34,245 bases of DNA, from positions 1 through 34,245 of the forward strand of contig JAFLCP010000082.1 of the NCBI GenBank assembly GCA_017303505.1. The letters are read 5' to 3'. The stretch's first letter is position 1. Every line of letters begins with the position of its first letter. Made by a program: the position numbers and the translations under genes. The notes under the pieces are model-generated. The model saw nothing but the letters and a program-made list of their open reading frames with translations. It did no database searches and was not told where the DNA came from. The stretch is from Planctomycetota bacterium (GTDB lineage: Bacteria; Planctomycetota; Planctomycetia; Pirellulales; Pirellulaceae). Shown here one piece after another: positions 33,466 to 34,245 of the stretch.

Positions 33466-34017
33466 ATGAACCATGAAACACCAAATGATGATCGTTTGAA
33501 TGCGGACCATCGCGGAAATTCCCAGAGCGGGAATGCGGTTGGTCAATTCTTTGTTGGCGTATCTGAATACGTCTTCCATAGTCGACTAGGAGTTGCTGAT
33601 ACTCAACTGGTTGACTACGTTAGCGATTTGTTGTGTCGCTTTATGCGAACTGACAATTTGCATCGAGTTCGTTTTCTCAATGGGCGACCCATTACGGAAG
33701 TGGTGGGGATGTTGATGGAAGCCAAGCAGCGCGTGGGAGAAGCAAAGCGCGAAGTGCATCGGCACATCGGCGATTTTACGTTGTTTTGGGCTGGTATGTA
33801 TCCTGAGGCGTTGCGTGAAATGCGCGGCCCCGATCGGCGCGACCAATTCATCAGTTACAGCGAAGAAGGGAAGCGAGCTTATCACGTTGCCGCTTTGATT
33901 GAAACCGCTCGCGATGATCTTCCATGTTCATTGATGCAGCGACTCAGCGAACAATTTGACATGTGCGCTTATGGCCTGCGCGAAATCCGACGCGAATGGG
34001 AACATGGCGTGTTGTAG
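33466..34017 (+). CDS. Hypothetical soluble protein
   Basis: Not recognised; 183 residues from the ATG at 33466. AGGGG (33453-33457) is 8 bases before this ATG but only 2 bases before the ATG at 33460. After ~25 polar residues the protein is helical: AVGQFFVGVSEYVFHSRLG, then VDYVSDLLCRFMRTDNLHRVR, then VGMLMEAKQRVGEAKREVHRHIG. A basic middle (PDRRDQFISYSEEGKRAY) and an Arg/Glu-rich C-terminal helix follow. There are three His in REVHRHIGDF and no signal peptide or transmembrane segment. The arrangement resembles an alpha-helical bundle of the kind found in metal- or ligand-binding proteins, but this is only an impression. It is likely monocistronic. Confidence 0.8.
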   Translation: MNHETPNDDRLNADHRGNSQSGNAVGQFFVGVSEYVFHSRLGVADTQLVDYVSDLLCRFMRTDNLHRVRFLNGRPITEVVGMLMEAKQRVGEAKREVHRHIGDFTLFWAGMYPEALREMRGPDRRDQFISYSEEGKRAYHVAALIETARDDLPCSLMQRLSEQFDMCAYGLREIRREWEHGVL

Positions 34018-34046
34018 TTGTAGGGTGTGTGCAGCAAGTCACTATC

Positions 34047-34063
34047 TTGTTACACGATAACAA
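34047..34063 (+). terminator. Hairpin after the gene at 33466
   Basis: TTGTTA (34047-34052), loop CACGA, TAACAA (34058-34063). The stem is A/T-rich and no T run follows, so it is weak evidence for termination. Confidence 0.25.
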
Positions 34064-34101
34064 CAGCGTGTTGGGTGATTGGGGGCTTTCTCCGGCGCAC
34101 C

Positions 34102-34129
34102 TAGCCTCCGCTTCGCTACGGCTACGGGT
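34102..34129. repeat. Short inverted and tandem repeat of REP-like character
   Basis: TAGCC (34102-34106) and GGCTA (34120-34124) are inverted, with CCG/CGG just inside, and CTACGG occurs twice in tandem (34115-34126). G/C-rich compact palindromes of this kind are often dispersed intergenic elements; copy number cannot be seen here. Confidence 0.3.
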
Positions 34130-34160
34130 TAAACGCAATACCGTTCAATATTTTCTTAAA

Positions 34161-34219
34161 TCGCGGCTCCTGCTAGAGTTAGGCTGTACCACCAACCACC
34201 CCCTAACAAGGAGCCGCGA
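34161..34219. promoter_or_regulatory. Inverted repeat that hides the ribosome binding site of the last ORF
   Basis: TCGCGGCTCCT (34161-34171) and AGGAGCCGCGA (34209-34219) are an 11-bp perfect inverted repeat. Inside it GTTAGG (34178-34183) pairs with CCTAAC (34202-34207), so an RNA would fold into a long stem with an asymmetric bulge. The ribosome binding site AAGGAG (34208-34213), 7 bases before the ATG at 34221, lies within the right arm. Confidence 0.6.
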
Positions 34220-34220
34220 C

Positions 34221-34245
34221 ATGAACGGGCAAGGATGCTCGCGCA
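34221..34245 (+). CDS. Start of a gene running off the window
   Basis: ATG at 34221, behind AAGGAG with 7-base spacing, opens a frame (MNGQGCSR) that leaves the window after eight codons. Too little is visible to name it. The hairpin around its ribosome site resembles the protection used by some transposase genes. Confidence 0.4.

Noticed and set aside
30895-34017. The SNF2 region as a known defence island such as DISARM
   Set aside because: The methylase, phospholipase-D and DUF1998 partners that define such systems are absent, and the flanking genes are ordinary hypothetical proteins.
1-34245. CRISPR array, tRNA, rRNA, integrase or complete insertion sequence
   Set aside because: No regularly spaced repeats, no tRNA-like cloverleaf with conserved T-arm and no transposase or integrase motif were found on either strand. 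Only the right end hints at an element.

Overview
The window reads as a chromosomal segment of a planctomycete, most likely a Pirellulaceae-type member of moderate GC. The evidence is a DUF1549/DUF1553 cytochrome-like protein next to a DUF1501 protein and a WD40 protein, secreted proteins with Ala/Pro/Glu/Lys-rich low-complexity stretches, and several small hypothetical proteins of planctomycete character. Core genes are scattered among them: polA, coaE, gyrA, truD, leuCD, a signal peptidase and a sigma factor. No phage, integron or CRISPR array is visible. Only the last ~150 bases look like the edge of a different kind of element.

Layout. 1-426: the 3' end of a gene with an AEQPP-repeat linker, possibly of the DUF4340 family. 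446-4191 (minus): polA followed closely by coaE. 4530-7353 (plus): two envelope proteins, a membrane-anchored coiled-coil protein with a BRCT-like C-terminal half and a secreted Cna-B/carboxypeptidase-regulatory-like protein, each behind a good sigma70-type promoter. 7439-13060 (minus): truD, gyrA (TTG start) and a signal peptidase I with an inserted zinc ribbon. 13455-15548 (plus): leuC-leuD, closed by a strong terminator. 15890-18189 (plus): a di-haem cytochrome c peroxidase/MauG-type protein, then a secreted NHL-like beta-propeller. 18257-20971 (minus): a rhomboid protease and an unusual sigma factor with three predicted N-terminal helix-turn-helix modules and no room for sigma region 3. 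21743-24153 (plus): two translationally overlapping exported proteins of unknown function. 24131-29409 (minus): a three-gene DUF1549/DUF1553 - DUF1501 - WD40 unit. 29694-30601: a DCC-type thiol oxidoreductase convergent with a small helical protein. 30895-33303 (plus): a hypothetical protein coupled to a compact SNF2-type ATPase. 33466-34017: another hypothetical protein. 34161-34245: an inverted repeat that hides a ribosome binding site in front of a gene running off the window.

Genes that probably work together are polA/coaE and leuC/leuD (isopropylmalate isomerase; leuA and leuB are elsewhere). The DUF1549/DUF1553-DUF1501-WD40 unit is probably an exported degradative or redox module, and the hypothetical/SNF2 pair is probably one operon. 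The most unusual items are the multi-HTH sigma factor, the BRCT-like domain on a membrane-anchored coiled coil, the ~380-residue coiled coil inserted inside DUF1553, the zinc-ribbon signal peptidase, and GyrA with two GyrA boxes and a quinolone-pocket sequence lacking both usual drug-anchoring residues. All functional statements come from reading motifs by eye; no database search was run.
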